Origin: Photorhabdus khanii NC19
GTDB taxonomy: Bacteria; Pseudomonadota; Gammaproteobacteria; Enterobacterales; Enterobacteriaceae
Length of the DNA: 64,000 nt
Reading direction: 5' to 3'
Assembly: GCF_000517265.1 (NCBI RefSeq)
Contig: NZ_AYSJ01000004.1
Span: 261,286-325,285 of the forward strand
The position numbers were made by a program, and so were the translations under genes. Position 1 is the stretch's first letter; each line of letters begins with the position of its first letter. This document shows, piece after piece, positions 34,269-45,021 of this stretch. Below the pieces are notes generated by a model. It was not told the origin of the DNA and searched no databases. It was given only the letters and a program-made list of their open reading frames with translations.

Positions 34269-37200
34269 TTATCCTTTAATCAGTTCCCAAAACGCCCGAT
34301 CCCGCATCTTCTTAACCCGTTTATCCCCATCAATATACAGGCTAAAATGCTTCTCCAGTTGCCGAATCTGCCCCATCAGGGATTCTTGCTCACCTTTATC
34401 ATCGACGTTAAACACCGCCTTGATATCTGCATTCTTAATCTCTGACACACGATGGATCACCCAAGTCAAAATATAGGAGGCATAATTATTATCCCCTGTC
34501 TTGAAGTGAGTTATCTCCTGCGTTGACAGAATCACGCCAACACCATACTCGCGACCTTCTTTAAGGATCTTACGCAAGCTGGCAAAATCCTGACGCATAA
34601 AGTTATCAGCTTCATCCACCAGAATCATTTTAGTTAGCTGTCGATAATCCCCACACACTACCGGTTTACCCCTTTTTTGCATCTGCGCATAGAACAGATC
34701 CAGAGTCAGTGCGACCACCAGATTTTGTATTTCCGGCGGATAACCTGCTAACTCAATCACAGTTACACCGTCGATCAACTCGTACAGGCTGGTCATCTGT
34801 TCAGGGATAGTTTCAAATATTTTGTAACGCGCCAGTTTAGATAGCGCCGCGTACAGCGAATCTTCTTCGACTTTCTCTTGGTCGAGAAAACGCAGCCATA
34901 CATCTTCAATCGTTGGTGCGGTTCGTGACCATGTTGTCGGATCTTCCGGCGAAATCCCCGCCGAGTCATAACACTCTAAAATCAGGTTTTCTAATTTAAG
35001 CTGCTGTTTGTGGCCCAAACCATAGGCTTTCGCCATCGTTTCCGATAACCCGCCTGCGGTATGGATCGGCAACATCGGCGTATCGCCAAACAGGGAGAGT
35101 GGGTTATACGGCAGCTTAAATAACTTATATTTTTTAGCACCAGTTGCTTCCAGAAAAGCATCGTCCACATAGTCTGATTTGTAATCGAAGATCAGCAAAC
35201 CAATTGGCTTACCATCAACGTTACAGGACTGATTGCTCATCAGTTGCGTGACCACCGATTTGGTAAACTGAGTTTTCCCGGTGCCCATCGTGCCAATAAT
35301 ACCGGTATTGGTGTTCATAAACTTCGCGGTATTGGTCGGTTCCCAATATAGCGGACGCTGACGCACAGCATCATGACCAAACAAAATTTGCAGTGGTGTA
35401 TCACTTATGTCGGGAGATTGCGGCAGTGCAACGGGTTGTTGCAACTCCGGTTCAGAAATGGATTGCGTTTCGGGCAGAGAAACAACCTGTTCTACCGGCG
35501 CAGGTTGTAATGACTCTGCATCACAACCCGGCTTAAGCCGATATTTTTCCGGCACCCGATAACGTTCCGCGAGTGGCGGTTCATCCCCTTTCGTGGAGAT
35601 CAGCGACGGCAGCAGCGAATAAGGAATTTCAATCTGTAAGATATTATCTGATGTCTCTTTATAAGAGAGATCAAAACAACTTTCACTGTCCACATGAGCT
35701 ACAACAAAGCCATCAGCATAGCCTGCCAGGTTACCCAACTGGTAATCACCAGTTAGCCACCATTCACGCCGCTCCAGCAAGAGGGCCAGCTTGTCACTGT
35801 CCAGTACGCCGTACAGACGCAGTTTTTCTACCTGCATTAATACCTGACGAATAAAGAGCGCCCGGTACAGCTGTGATGCCAGCGTTTGCGGCTCCAAGAT
35901 ATCCTGCTGTAAATAGCGCTTCAGCTCTCGGGCCTGCTGTCCTGCATACCTGTAATCTGGCCGTGCCCCAGTCTTAACTTCCAATGGCAACAGATACAGG
36001 CGATTCTCTTTGAAGCCAACAAAGAGCACATCATCAGAGATCGCACCTTTATGATAGCCCTGTAAGTTACGGGATAAATCGCTCTCTTTCATTTTCAGCC
36101 CGACATTGCCGGACACACGGATCATTTCCGCCACCGATAACGGAATCCAACAAATATCGGATTGATGCAGCATGGATTGCACGAATTTATACGCGCCGAT
36201 GATACCGTGTTTCTCTTTACGCTCCTTTTCACCCGAACACAGCATTTTCAGCAACCATTCGCCGTTAAAGGCATTAAATTCAGCAAGCAGGTGCTGGCTG
36301 TCAACGGCAGGTTGTCCGGTCTGACCTGACGTCTGAAGTAGGCGCAAGAACAGTTCGACCTGTTTTGTGACAGTAACGGCGTCATAGCCCACGCAACTGG
36401 TGTACTGGTCAGAGTAATGGATCAGCACCACGTCTTTCTGGCTGGTAAAGAAATCAAGAGTGACTTTGGGGTCGATAATGGTTGTCCAAAGTGAACTGTC
36501 ATAAGAACGGTTAAGTAACTGCTTAAAGTTACCGCTTACTGCCAAGCCAATCCCCTGTCCATGATACTGGCTGTTGCTCTGACGCGCCGGTTGCCACAGG
36601 CAACCCAATAATCGGGCAAGTCGCAGGGCACAGTAGGGCTCAGTATCGACATCACGCAGGCCAAAAGCGGTAAAATAGGCATCACCCTGGGTTTCCGCAC
36701 CTTCACCTGCAATAAGGCCATGACATAATACCCCGCTGGAAGCATCTTCGATGCGGATTTGGCGGCAATCCACTGGCGCGGTATTAGTAAAAAATGCCAG
36801 ATGGGCGTAAGCCAGTTTGTCGCTTTCCGGCGGCAGAATAAATTTGCTGAACGTTAATCGACTTCGCAGCAGATCAATCAGCATCTCGGCCTCTGCACGC
36901 CATGCGCCGCTGTTCAGACCAAGATCGTTTTTAAGCCGTTCATAGCTACCACTTTCGGCAAAGTGATCAAAAGCATTAGGGAGCAGGCGTTCATCGTAGC
37001 AGTTCACATGCACCGAAATAGCACGCTCTTTTTCCTGCTTAAAATATTCCACTAATCCTAGGAACAGCTCTCTGGCGTTCCCTTGGTTAATGGCATTGAT
37101 AATCAGCGCATTATTTCCGGCATTCTGGAACAGCCGGGCATAGGCGTCCGTGAATTCATTAAGTTTATCTTTTACTAGCCGTTTAACGTAGTCATGACTC

Positions 37201-39365
37201 ATCTGACGCTGGGGAACAACGTCGATCCAGAAACGGTTTTCCGCTACCGGCTGTAGTTGCGCATATTCATGTTCGCTATGATAAACAAACGGCATTAAGC
37301 CGGAGACCACAAGACGATCGAGGGTAATTTGCGGTAATGAGGAAAATGAATGCTGCTCTGGCTCCGCGATAATCGTTTCCGTCAGCTGTAAATGGTAAGC
37401 CAGAACTAAGGGATGCAGCGGCGAGAGACGTTCATAATTATCGCCACGACAAATTCCCAGATGCAACAGACGCTTTTCCTGCACGGTCAGCGCCCTGCTC
37501 AGACCGATTTGCTGTAGTGCCTGTTCAAACGTAGTGACGATGTGGCTGACCAGTGCACGGTATTCAGCTGACCACGATACAAGGCTCGGCAAGGCGCTAC
37601 GGTGTTGATAGTAAGCAAGCAGTTGATGATACGCATTGTGGAGATCGGGATAGCTGGCACGAAGTTCATCCAGTGTAAACACACTATCGTCATTTCCTGT
37701 ACCGAGATGGTTCCGTTCAATCAGTGAAGCTTCCAGCATCAGCAACTGTTGGCGCACCCCAACTACGTTATGTTCAGTATTATCCAGAATAACGCGCCCT
37801 TTCATCCGGTTATAAGCCGCATTACCTTCTTCTTTGAACAACTTACTGAAACGACTTTGGTCAAACAGCAAAGGTAGAATTAACCCTTCTTCCGCTCCCG
37901 GCCCTTCGATGTTGAGCGGCAGACGGGAATCGCCTGAAACCAGCGCAAATTGAATCAACTCGCTTTGGTTTGCCAGAGTCTCAAAATTCACCCATGCATA
38001 GTGTCGACAGTCAATATCATCACTGTCTTCATCCAGCGTACAAATCAGATCGCCTACTTCAGCAATACGCAACTCGTTGTCTTCCAGTTGCAGTGTCAGT
38101 TGCCCTTTACCCGGCTCAACACGGTAGCAATGTTGAATATCGTTCAGCCAGAATTGCCCCTGTTCGACCAGTAACAGACGAAATTTATACTCCTCCGCCG
38201 AATTATTACGATTGATCAGTTCAAGGCTAAAGAAGCAGGGATGTCCATCGAAAGGGACCGACGCCATAATGCGGGAAGTTTTTCCCCCGGCCCGGCTGGT
38301 GCGCCAGAAGTGTTTTTTCTGTAATCGCCGGTGATGGGCAATTTTTATCTGATTATCCTGAAGATCGTTGCCCTGAAAGCTGAGCTCCAACTCAACCTGC
38401 GATTGTCCTGGTTGTACCTGTACCAGTAAACTGATGTCACGTTTGCCCGCTTTACTGATACTTTTGGCTCTTTGCCAAACTTCACCATTCTCAACGCAGA
38501 CGTTATCCAGCACCAGCTTTTGTTCGCTGTTCTGTTTTTTTTCATCCAGATAGTCAGCAAAATCAAGCTCACGCCAGTCATCTTTATCAACGAAATGCTC
38601 CTGAATGAATTTGGTACTGAATTCGGTCAGTACATTCTCCAGTTGCCCACTGTAACGCTCAATACTGTCTTCTATCTGGCGATATAATTTCCGGTTTTCA
38701 TTCAACCGAGCGCGTAGCTGCTTATGGCTAAAATTTAGCAACTCACCATCGTTGAATAGCTTTAGCTCGGAGAAATCCAGGTTACCATCGTCCAGCAGGC
38801 GATATAACGATGAAAAACCAAATACGGTTGCACCTTCCTCCAGTACCGTTGTCAGTTGATCATCCAGCAAACAGCGGGACAGCTCTGAACGGTTGCTGTC
38901 CGTGGTGATTAATTTCTCCAACTGGTGGCGGAAGGTTTCGGGATACCAGATAGCATCCGGTGCGGCCACGTCTTTAGTGCTGTTGATCAGGGTATCCAGC
39001 ATGCTGTTATGAATAATCAGCAAAGCCGTTTGGGCAAAAACCCCGCTGCGACCAGCCACTTTATCGCGCAGATGGGAAATATAGTTTTCCGTAAACGCAG
39101 GAGCGGCGGTACCGTGCAGAACCAGAATAAGCTGAATGCCATTACACGAGATACAGGCGAGATGCTGTGCCGGTGCAATCTCCAGTTGATTTCCATCTGC
39201 CAGGGTGACAAAAGCCTGCCAGAGCTTTAAGGCATTATCGGGGTCGGGAGATTTAAACTGATAGCGCTCACCTAGCTGGATGGTAACGCTAACCCATTTA
39301 ATAAAAGTTTCCGCCAGATAGGTTTCATACTGTTTTACGGACATACACGGCGTCTCCACTGTCAC
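34269..39365 (-). CDS. dndH: PT-dependent restriction protein DndH (HerA/FtsK-like ATPase)
   Basis: 1698 residues, the large translocase-like subunit of DndFGH. The ATPase is C-terminal: Walker A GTMGTGKTQF near 1357 and Walker B MILVDEADNF near 1580, with the HerA/FtsK-like segment EGREYGVGVILSTQ between the catalytic parts. The N-terminal 1300 residues have no simple motif. With DndF and DndG it restricts DNA lacking phosphorothioate. The start is either GTG at 39365 or ATG at 39344; both overlap the dndG end. The 3' end is 5 bp from the DUF262 gene. Confidence 0.92.
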   Translation of the reverse strand: MTVETPCMSVKQYETYLAETFIKWVSVTIQLGERYQFKSPDPDNALKLWQAFVTLADGNQLEIAPAQHLACISCNGIQLILVLHGTAAPAFTENYISHLRDKVAGRSGVFAQTALLIIHNSMLDTLINSTKDVAAPDAIWYPETFRHQLEKLITTDSNRSELSRCLLDDQLTTVLEEGATVFGFSSLYRLLDDGNLDFSELKLFNDGELLNFSHKQLRARLNENRKLYRQIEDSIERYSGQLENVLTEFSTKFIQEHFVDKDDWRELDFADYLDEKKQNSEQKLVLDNVCVENGEVWQRAKSISKAGKRDISLLVQVQPGQSQVELELSFQGNDLQDNQIKIAHHRRLQKKHFWRTSRAGGKTSRIMASVPFDGHPCFFSLELINRNNSAEEYKFRLLLVEQGQFWLNDIQHCYRVEPGKGQLTLQLEDNELRIAEVGDLICTLDEDSDDIDCRHYAWVNFETLANQSELIQFALVSGDSRLPLNIEGPGAEEGLILPLLFDQSRFSKLFKEEGNAAYNRMKGRVILDNTEHNVVGVRQQLLMLEASLIERNHLGTGNDDSVFTLDELRASYPDLHNAYHQLLAYYQHRSALPSLVSWSAEYRALVSHIVTTFEQALQQIGLSRALTVQEKRLLHLGICRGDNYERLSPLHPLVLAYHLQLTETIIAEPEQHSFSSLPQITLDRLVVSGLMPFVYHSEHEYAQLQPVAENRFWIDVVPQRQMSHDYVKRLVKDKLNEFTDAYARLFQNAGNNALIINAINQGNARELFLGLVEYFKQEKERAISVHVNCYDERLLPNAFDHFAESGSYERLKNDLGLNSGAWRAEAEMLIDLLRSRLTFSKFILPPESDKLAYAHLAFFTNTAPVDCRQIRIEDASSGVLCHGLIAGEGAETQGDAYFTAFGLRDVDTEPYCALRLARLLGCLWQPARQSNSQYHGQGIGLAVSGNFKQLLNRSYDSSLWTTIIDPKVTLDFFTSQKDVVLIHYSDQYTSCVGYDAVTVTKQVELFLRLLQTSGQTGQPAVDSQHLLAEFNAFNGEWLLKMLCSGEKERKEKHGIIGAYKFVQSMLHQSDICWIPLSVAEMIRVSGNVGLKMKESDLSRNLQGYHKGAISDDVLFVGFKENRLYLLPLEVKTGARPDYRYAGQQARELKRYLQQDILEPQTLASQLYRALFIRQVLMQVEKLRLYGVLDSDKLALLLERREWWLTGDYQLGNLAGYADGFVVAHVDSESCFDLSYKETSDNILQIEIPYSLLPSLISTKGDEPPLAERYRVPEKYRLKPGCDAESLQPAPVEQVVSLPETQSISEPELQQPVALPQSPDISDTPLQILFGHDAVRQRPLYWEPTNTAKFMNTNTGIIGTMGTGKTQFTKSVVTQLMSNQSCNVDGKPIGLLIFDYKSDYVDDAFLEATGAKKYKLFKLPYNPLSLFGDTPMLPIHTAGGLSETMAKAYGLGHKQQLKLENLILECYDSAGISPEDPTTWSRTAPTIEDVWLRFLDQEKVEEDSLYAALSKLARYKIFETIPEQMTSLYELIDGVTVIELAGYPPEIQNLVVALTLDLFYAQMQKRGKPVVCGDYRQLTKMILVDEADNFMRQDFASLRKILKEGREYGVGVILSTQEITHFKTGDNNYASYILTWVIHRVSEIKNADIKAVFNVDDKGEQESLMGQIRQLEKHFSLYIDGDKRVKKMRDRAFWELIKG

Positions 39366-40554
39366 TCATTCGCTCCACGTTTCCCATGCGTTCATAAAAT
39401 GCAACCAGCATTTGCGCGGACTGGTTATCCAGATAAAATCCGCGTTGCTCAAAACCACGCAGCAGTTCATACAGTCGGAGTTTGTCATTTTTGCCAACGG
39501 TGAGGTTGGTCAGCAGCAGTAGGCGATCCTGGTTCAGTACCAGCACTTTCCCAGCCCGGCCACGCACCTGGATGAAGTCAGTACAAATCTGGTTTTCCAG
39601 TTCGTTGACGTATTTCCGATTCACCTTTGCCCGCTCAGATTTTTTACCCTGAAACTGTTCAACGGCAACGGATAATAGCTGTTTGAAGGCACTTTCCAGA
39701 TTTGCAGCTCGTTCACGAGGCGGGAGCTCGCGATCCTTAATAAAATCCTGCAAATAGTCATTAAGGGCATTTAATACCTGAGAAGGAGAATCTGAATAAT
39801 TCAGGGCATCCTGATAGACCCACCATAACGGACGCTTTCTCTCCCCTTTCCCCCACTGCAAAACCTCCAGAGCAGAGAGCATCGGGAAAAGTTTTTCACT
39901 TTGGCTGGCGAACAGTTTATAGCCATAACGTTTCACTTTTTCCCGTTCAGAGCTGGCTTTTTCGGTATCAAGAATAAAAAATAACGACTTGCTTTGCGGC
40001 TCACCGTCTTGCCAGTTATCCAGATTGAGCGCCACTTGGGCACACCAGCTAAAGGCGTACAAACGCAGGGTATTGGTCAATTCCTGTAAAAGATACTGTG
40101 GGTGCTCTGCCAAAAACGCCAAATCGGACTGAAAGCACGTTACCATATAAGGCAGATAAGGTTGCTCTGCAGCAAATGGGCCTCTGCCCAAAAATGGCAT
40201 AACTTTTTCATCAAGCTTTTTCAATAGTTGCTGCTCGATGAAATTCAGCTTGCCCGGTATCGGGTAGCTAAGGCTGAAATCTCCCATCAAATTGGCAAAC
40301 AACGTTCCAAGGCGTTTATCCGCCATGGAACCTGCACTTATTTTTTCAGCGTCAAACTGGGCGTGAAACAGCAAAAACAGCGGTGAGACGCGAAAGATAT
40401 CCTGGCTGGAAAAATACATCCGTTCCAGCACAGACCAGAAGGCTGGCTCATCAATCAGTGCTTGCAAGTGCGCTTTACAATCATCGCGAAACTTATCGGG
40501 ATCGTAAGCTTCGATTTTACGTTTAAGGGCATAGCTAAGTACCAAGCCAGTCAC
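39325..40554 (-). CDS. dndG: PT-dependent restriction protein DndG
   Basis: 409 residues, identified chiefly by position between dndF and dndH and by overall resemblance to DndG/DptG. It is helical and charged and has no recognisable enzymatic motif; DndG is required with DndF and DndH for restriction. The frame begins at a GTG directly after an in-frame TAG and with a weak ribosome binding site, so no longer start is possible and a shorter one cannot be excluded. About 40 bp of its end overlap dndH. Confidence 0.85.
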   Translation of the reverse strand: MTGLVLSYALKRKIEAYDPDKFRDDCKAHLQALIDEPAFWSVLERMYFSSQDIFRVSPLFLLFHAQFDAEKISAGSMADKRLGTLFANLMGDFSLSYPIPGKLNFIEQQLLKKLDEKVMPFLGRGPFAAEQPYLPYMVTCFQSDLAFLAEHPQYLLQELTNTLRLYAFSWCAQVALNLDNWQDGEPQSKSLFFILDTEKASSEREKVKRYGYKLFASQSEKLFPMLSALEVLQWGKGERKRPLWWVYQDALNYSDSPSQVLNALNDYLQDFIKDRELPPRERAANLESAFKQLLSVAVEQFQGKKSERAKVNRKYVNELENQICTDFIQVRGRAGKVLVLNQDRLLLLTNLTVGKNDKLRLYELLRGFEQRGFYLDNQSAQMLVAFYERMGNVERMSDSGDAVYVRKTV

Positions 40555-40654
40555 GAATTGCTAGTCAATATTATTGTTTTTATTGCGTACAGGCAGGTAG
40601 CTATCAAGTTGATTGTTACCCACTTTTAACGTTGTTGAGATGGGATACATTCTG

Positions 40655-42304
40655 CTATCCCTCCATACCGCTAATGGTGATCATATCGTCATCCGCCCTT
40701 GCGCTATAAACCCGCTGCCCGCTATCATAAAATTTTATTTCACTGTTGGATTTGGCCTGTTCCGCGATCAACTCGACAATTTCATCCAGTAACACAATGG
40801 CATTTTTGTCGTATTTATTCGGGCGATAGCCGTTATTTAGTTTGTTCAAGAGCTCAAACAGATTAAGTCCGATACGGATGGGCAGCAGTGAGTTTTGCCC
40901 CACTTTTAAATGAGCATCGAAACAGGTTGGGTGAGCCGTGTTTTTCTTGAAAATTGCGTCCCAGTCTGGTTTCAGCGCCACCGGAGCTGTGATTTTAACC
41001 CCACCAAATTCGCCTAAAAAGAACTCTTCCTTTTGCATGCTTAATTCTGGCGCTTTGCGGTTCGCATAGCGCTGAATGCCAGCGATAAGCTCGGAAGTGT
41101 AAAATCGATGCAAAGCTTTTTTCTGTTCTGATTCTGCTGTGTAGTTTTTATGTAAATGCCAGATGTGTGAGTAACGTTCAAACAGTGATTCATTAAAAAA
41201 CACCAAAAAATCCCGGTGATAATCATTCCCCAGAGGCTCATGTTGTAATAACCAGAAAAGTCGAATCAATGAAGCAGCATCCCCCGGCTTAACATTCTGG
41301 CGATCAAATTTAATGTGTAATTGCTCAAGCGTTGCTAAAAAATCATCCAGTTTAGGATCTATTAGCCCAAGCTCATATCGCAAAATGAACTGATCGAGTT
41401 CATAGGTATGCAATCTGGCAGGATCAAAATCAGAGACCTTTTTAATCAAATCATTCTCTGCGCCGGTGAAGAGGTTATCAAATAAGTAGCCCGGCCCCAT
41501 CAGCAGATGATGCAAAAAATCCAGTAATGTTCTCGTGGTAACAAATTGGTCTTTAATTAGCCTGGCTTTAAATAATTGCGTAATTAATACATTCTGAACT
41601 CCGGGCATACGGAGTAGTTTAAAGTTAGCAAGTGTCTTTAAATCATGCCCTGTTGCCTCATCACGTCGAAAAATAGTGTAAAACAGATTGTTATCATCAT
41701 CGCAAGTTAAATTATCTAATAATGCTTTAATAAAGGGGGAATATTGTTTATCTTCATCAAACTGGAACTTCGGATAGTCTTCAAAATCAAAAAAATAACA
41801 ATTTTCATTGCGGTAAGGGCCACGCTCTTCTCGCTGTTTCGACAGAAATAAATCAATAGCAGCTCGGATTGCCTTGTGGCACTTAGCCCCTTCTCTGGCA
41901 AAATTAGCAAGCATCCCCGTGTTGATGCCGATGAGTAACGGGCGTGATTGCGGGTGATGATTACAAAATAAATCATTCAATGCATCAATGGCTGACTGTC
42001 GGGGAGCAAAGCTATGCGTGGCGTCCAGATGAAAGCTAAATCGCTGCTGATAACGCAGCACTGACTGGCAGCGGGTCAAAATTTCGGACTTACCATCCCC
42101 GCTGCTGCCACATAAAAAAATGATCTCGCCAGACTTTGCAATATCCAGGCAACGTTGTAAATCGGTTTCAATCTCTTGTTTAACAAAGAGTTGCTCTTTT
42201 AACTCATCGAACACGTCCCTTGGTCGATCAGTCTCCGTCGTTACGGAAAATGAAGAGGACTTAGCAAGTACACCCAACGCTTTACGTAATGTGATTGCGC
42301 TCAT
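40655..42304 (-). CDS. dndF: PT-dependent restriction protein DndF
   Basis: 549 residues with a P-loop, LCGSSGDGKSEIL at about 64-76, typical of DndF/DptF NTPases. It is the promoter-proximal gene of the leftward operon dndF-dndG-dndH-DUF262-AAA. DndFGH proteins damage or cleave DNA of cells that lack dndBCDE modification. A 100-bp gap separates it from dndG. The promoter must lie in 42305-42442, where I find no TACGN10CGTA box, so unlike dndB the restriction operon may not be under DndB control. Confidence 0.9.
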   Translation of the reverse strand: MSAITLRKALGVLAKSSSFSVTTETDRPRDVFDELKEQLFVKQEIETDLQRCLDIAKSGEIIFLCGSSGDGKSEILTRCQSVLRYQQRFSFHLDATHSFAPRQSAIDALNDLFCNHHPQSRPLLIGINTGMLANFAREGAKCHKAIRAAIDLFLSKQREERGPYRNENCYFFDFEDYPKFQFDEDKQYSPFIKALLDNLTCDDDNNLFYTIFRRDEATGHDLKTLANFKLLRMPGVQNVLITQLFKARLIKDQFVTTRTLLDFLHHLLMGPGYLFDNLFTGAENDLIKKVSDFDPARLHTYELDQFILRYELGLIDPKLDDFLATLEQLHIKFDRQNVKPGDAASLIRLFWLLQHEPLGNDYHRDFLVFFNESLFERYSHIWHLHKNYTAESEQKKALHRFYTSELIAGIQRYANRKAPELSMQKEEFFLGEFGGVKITAPVALKPDWDAIFKKNTAHPTCFDAHLKVGQNSLLPIRIGLNLFELLNKLNNGYRPNKYDKNAIVLLDEIVELIAEQAKSNSEIKFYDSGQRVYSARADDDMITISGMEG

Positions 42305-42442
42305 AACCGTATGGTCTCGAAGGAAAAATAATAACCATTTTATATAAATGAGTACATTATCTCTACCTAACTTTGTAATGTCTGAGTTGATGTCGCATCT
42401 CCCATTTTGATGGGAAGCCAGGAATTCACTCCTGACCTATTA

Positions 42443-43697
42443 TTAGAAATTTATTTTCGCGAAATCAAACAGACTCACCACCTTCTCCCTATTCGCATCT
42501 AAGAAATCAGCCCACCACTGCAACATCAACCTCCGCTCATCCAGATGCTCTGCCTTATGAATGTAAGCCGCCCGCACGGAGTTACGTTCCATATGGCTCA
42601 TCTGCCGCTCTATCGTATCCCTCGACCACAACCCCGATTCGATCAACGAGCTACAAGCCATCGTCCTGAAACCATGCCCGCAAATCTCAACTTTCGTGTC
42701 ATAGCCCATCACCCACAGCGCCTTATTCGCAGTGTTTTCACTCATCGGCTTACGAGAATAATGATCGCCAATAAAAATCAGCTCACGATCGCCACTGAAC
42801 TTATGAATCTGCTTAAGGATTGCTAATGCCGACGGGACAACGGCACCAGATGAAGAGTACGCATTTTCGATCCACGGTGAAAATGCTTAATGCCTTCTAA
42901 CGGTTCACGTTCAGATGGAATGATCCACATTGCCGTTTCAAAATCGATCTCCGACCAGCGAGCAAATCGTAGCTCACTGGAGCGGATGAAGATCAACAAT
43001 GTAAGCTCAACAGCTAACCGGATCAAAGGTCGCCCCGAATAGCCATCAATGCGATGAAGTAATTCAGAGATTCGCTTTAGCTCAAGCGCCGGACGATGGA
43101 CACGATTACTTGAAGCTACTGCTCCTACCATTTCTTGTACAGGGTTATAGTCAATTAAGTCACTCTGCACCGCATAACTCATAATAGCGGTTGTGCGCTG
43201 CTGAAAACGTGAAGCCACTTCGAAGCGGCCCGTAGCCTCGACCACTTTGATTGGAGCGAGAAGATCGCGAGTTTTCAACTCTTCAATACTGCGCTTTCCA
43301 ATTGCCTGAAAGAAATTATCCTCCAGACTCTTAAGCACACGCCGACTATGCTCTTCCGACCATTTCTTGTTGGCGGCGTGCCAATCTCTGGCAACAGATT
43401 CAAAGGTGATGACCTCTTTAGCCTGTTCCTCTTTCACGGCATGCTTATGCTCACGAGGATCGATACCCGCTGCAACAAGCTTCCTTGCGGCTTCTCGTTT
43501 TTGTCTGGCATCTGCCAACGATGTTTCAGGATAAATACCGAATGCCATCAGGTGTTGCCTACCGCCAAAACGGAAGCGAAAGCGCTAGTATTTGGAGCCA
43601 TTAGGGTGTATCAGCAAAAACATGCCATCACCATCGACGAACGAGTATTCCTTTGCTTAGGTTTTGCAGAACGCACCTTGATATCAGTCAAGGCCAT
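42443..43697 (-). pseudogene. P4-type tyrosine integrase, multiply broken
   Basis: The ATG at 43697 opens MALTDIKVRSAKPKQ, but a missing base near 43660 shifts the frame. The correct frame then reaches KEYSFVDGDGMFLLIHPNGS and hits a TAG at 43585-43587 where the family has Trp (KYW-RFRFRF). The body (43548-42823) holds FIRSSELRFARWSEID with the catalytic Arg, and a further frameshift near 42825 separates it from the end (HGFRTMACS, MSHMERNSVRAAYIHKAEHL). It is similar to the intact integrase at 57164-58417. It adjoins the leuX-like repeat at 43895, so it once served the dnd-bearing island. Confidence 0.9.
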
Positions 43698-43894
43698 GAT
43701 GGTAATCCTTCCATATGCTGCCGTGAGTATACAAGCGTTATCGAACCAGCATATATACTCGCTTCTATACTCACATGCATGTTGATGTGGGGTAACTCAG
43801 ATTGATGTAAATTGAATGAAAACCGGGGAGAAACCTTACGGGGACTGGGTTTTAGGCATAAAAAAACGTCAGTAAACGTCGATTTCGTACTAGA

Positions 43895-43917
43895 TGGTGC
43901 GCAGGCCGGACTCGCAC
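43895..43917. repeat. att-like copy of leuX 3' end (site 1)
   Basis: TGGTGCGCAGGCCGGACTCG (with adjoining CAC) resembles the 3' end of the tRNA-Leu(CAA) gene at 58583. The 30 bp before it also resemble those before site 2, including an ACGTCAGTNNACGTC box. It lies 200 bp from the start of the broken integrase, as leuX lies 165 bp from the intact one. The rest of 43698-44070 holds no gene. Confidence 0.65.
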
Positions 43918-44070
43918 ATAATGATTAATCCTTTGATTTAAAAACAATAAAAAATAACTTTTAGATAATATACCAACATCGATACCAACACATTAAATCG
44001 TTGATTTTGGGACTCGAATCGGGGCAAGAATTACCTGGGAAGATACTAATAATCGAGCACAACTCTGTCG

Positions 44071-45021
44071 CTATGCATCAACTACATTTAATGCCGTTCG
44101 GCGAAAACAGGCATAGGCCTCTTCCCAGGAAACGTGGCTTTCGCCGAATACCATTGGTGTGACAAACTGCAGATAGCGTTCCTTATAAACAGGATTGCTC
44201 ACGAGTTCTTCCAGCCCCCTTTTCAGTTCTTCAACAGGTGATTCGCAGAACTCAGGGTACTGGGCACCATAACGTTCAATATCCTGTTCAATGCATTCCT
44301 GCACGAAGTGCTTCAAAACAGGAACATCAGCACCTTTCTCTCTAACAATACAAAAATTGTCGTAGATATGACGCACCAATGATTCATCCACTGCTCGTTC
44401 CACATCACGCATACTTGCAGCCGTTCTGCGCATCATCGAGATCAGCTTTTCAGCCTGCGTGCTGGCGATAGTTGCACAGGGAAAAGCCCTTACTACTTCG
44501 CCTTTCTTTGTTAGATCCATTACCAATGAGCTAATAGCGCGGTTTTCCGCAGCCTCAAGCAAATCCGTTTCCATTAGTTCCAGTTTGATAAATGGCCTTA
44601 AGCAGGGAGCTTGTGCATATTCCTGCGGGTAACGCACCGGAATTTCATTATAGCGATATTCATCACGAGTAACCTTTGGGTACTCTTCATCCATGCGAAA
44701 CGTATCTGAGGCGGCAATCGTTTCGATAATGATCTGAATAACACCTTTACGGATTTTTTTACGCTGCCCCCTGGAATATTGCTGGAAAAAACCGGCGACA
44801 GGGACAAGCTTAATGTCCACGTCCTCCGACATCCTGTTCAAAGATATCCCCGCTTTTGACAATGCAGTTCCACCGGCAAAAACCAGTTGATGCGTATCAA
44901 AAGACAGAGGCTGGAGCAATCGCAATAACTCAACGATGTAATAATCTTTCTCTACAATTGCAACTGATTCAATGCCCAGAGCATCGGCAACGTCTGGGAA
45001 TAGCTTTGTTAAATCATCCAT
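44071..45021 (-). CDS. AbiEii-family nucleotidyltransferase toxin (second module)
   Basis: 316 residues of the AbiEii/AbiGii (DUF1814) family. LVFAGGTALSKAGISLNRMS near 46-65 is followed directly by EDVDIKLVPV, giving the GG-T/S and D-x-D pairs of the nucleotidyltransferase fold. It overlaps the upstream DUF6088 gene by 8 bp, so the pair is coupled. It is only distantly similar to the AbiEii at 185-1102 and has a different partner type. The likely role is growth arrest during phage attack or element stabilisation. Confidence 0.85.
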   Translation of the reverse strand: MDDLTKLFPDVADALGIESVAIVEKDYYIVELLRLLQPLSFDTHQLVFAGGTALSKAGISLNRMSEDVDIKLVPVAGFFQQYSRGQRKKIRKGVIQIIIETIAASDTFRMDEEYPKVTRDEYRYNEIPVRYPQEYAQAPCLRPFIKLELMETDLLEAAENRAISSLVMDLTKKGEVVRAFPCATIASTQAEKLISMMRRTAASMRDVERAVDESLVRHIYDNFCIVREKGADVPVLKHFVQECIEQDIERYGAQYPEFCESPVEELKRGLEELVSNPVYKERYLQFVTPMVFGESHVSWEEAYACFRRTALNVVDA

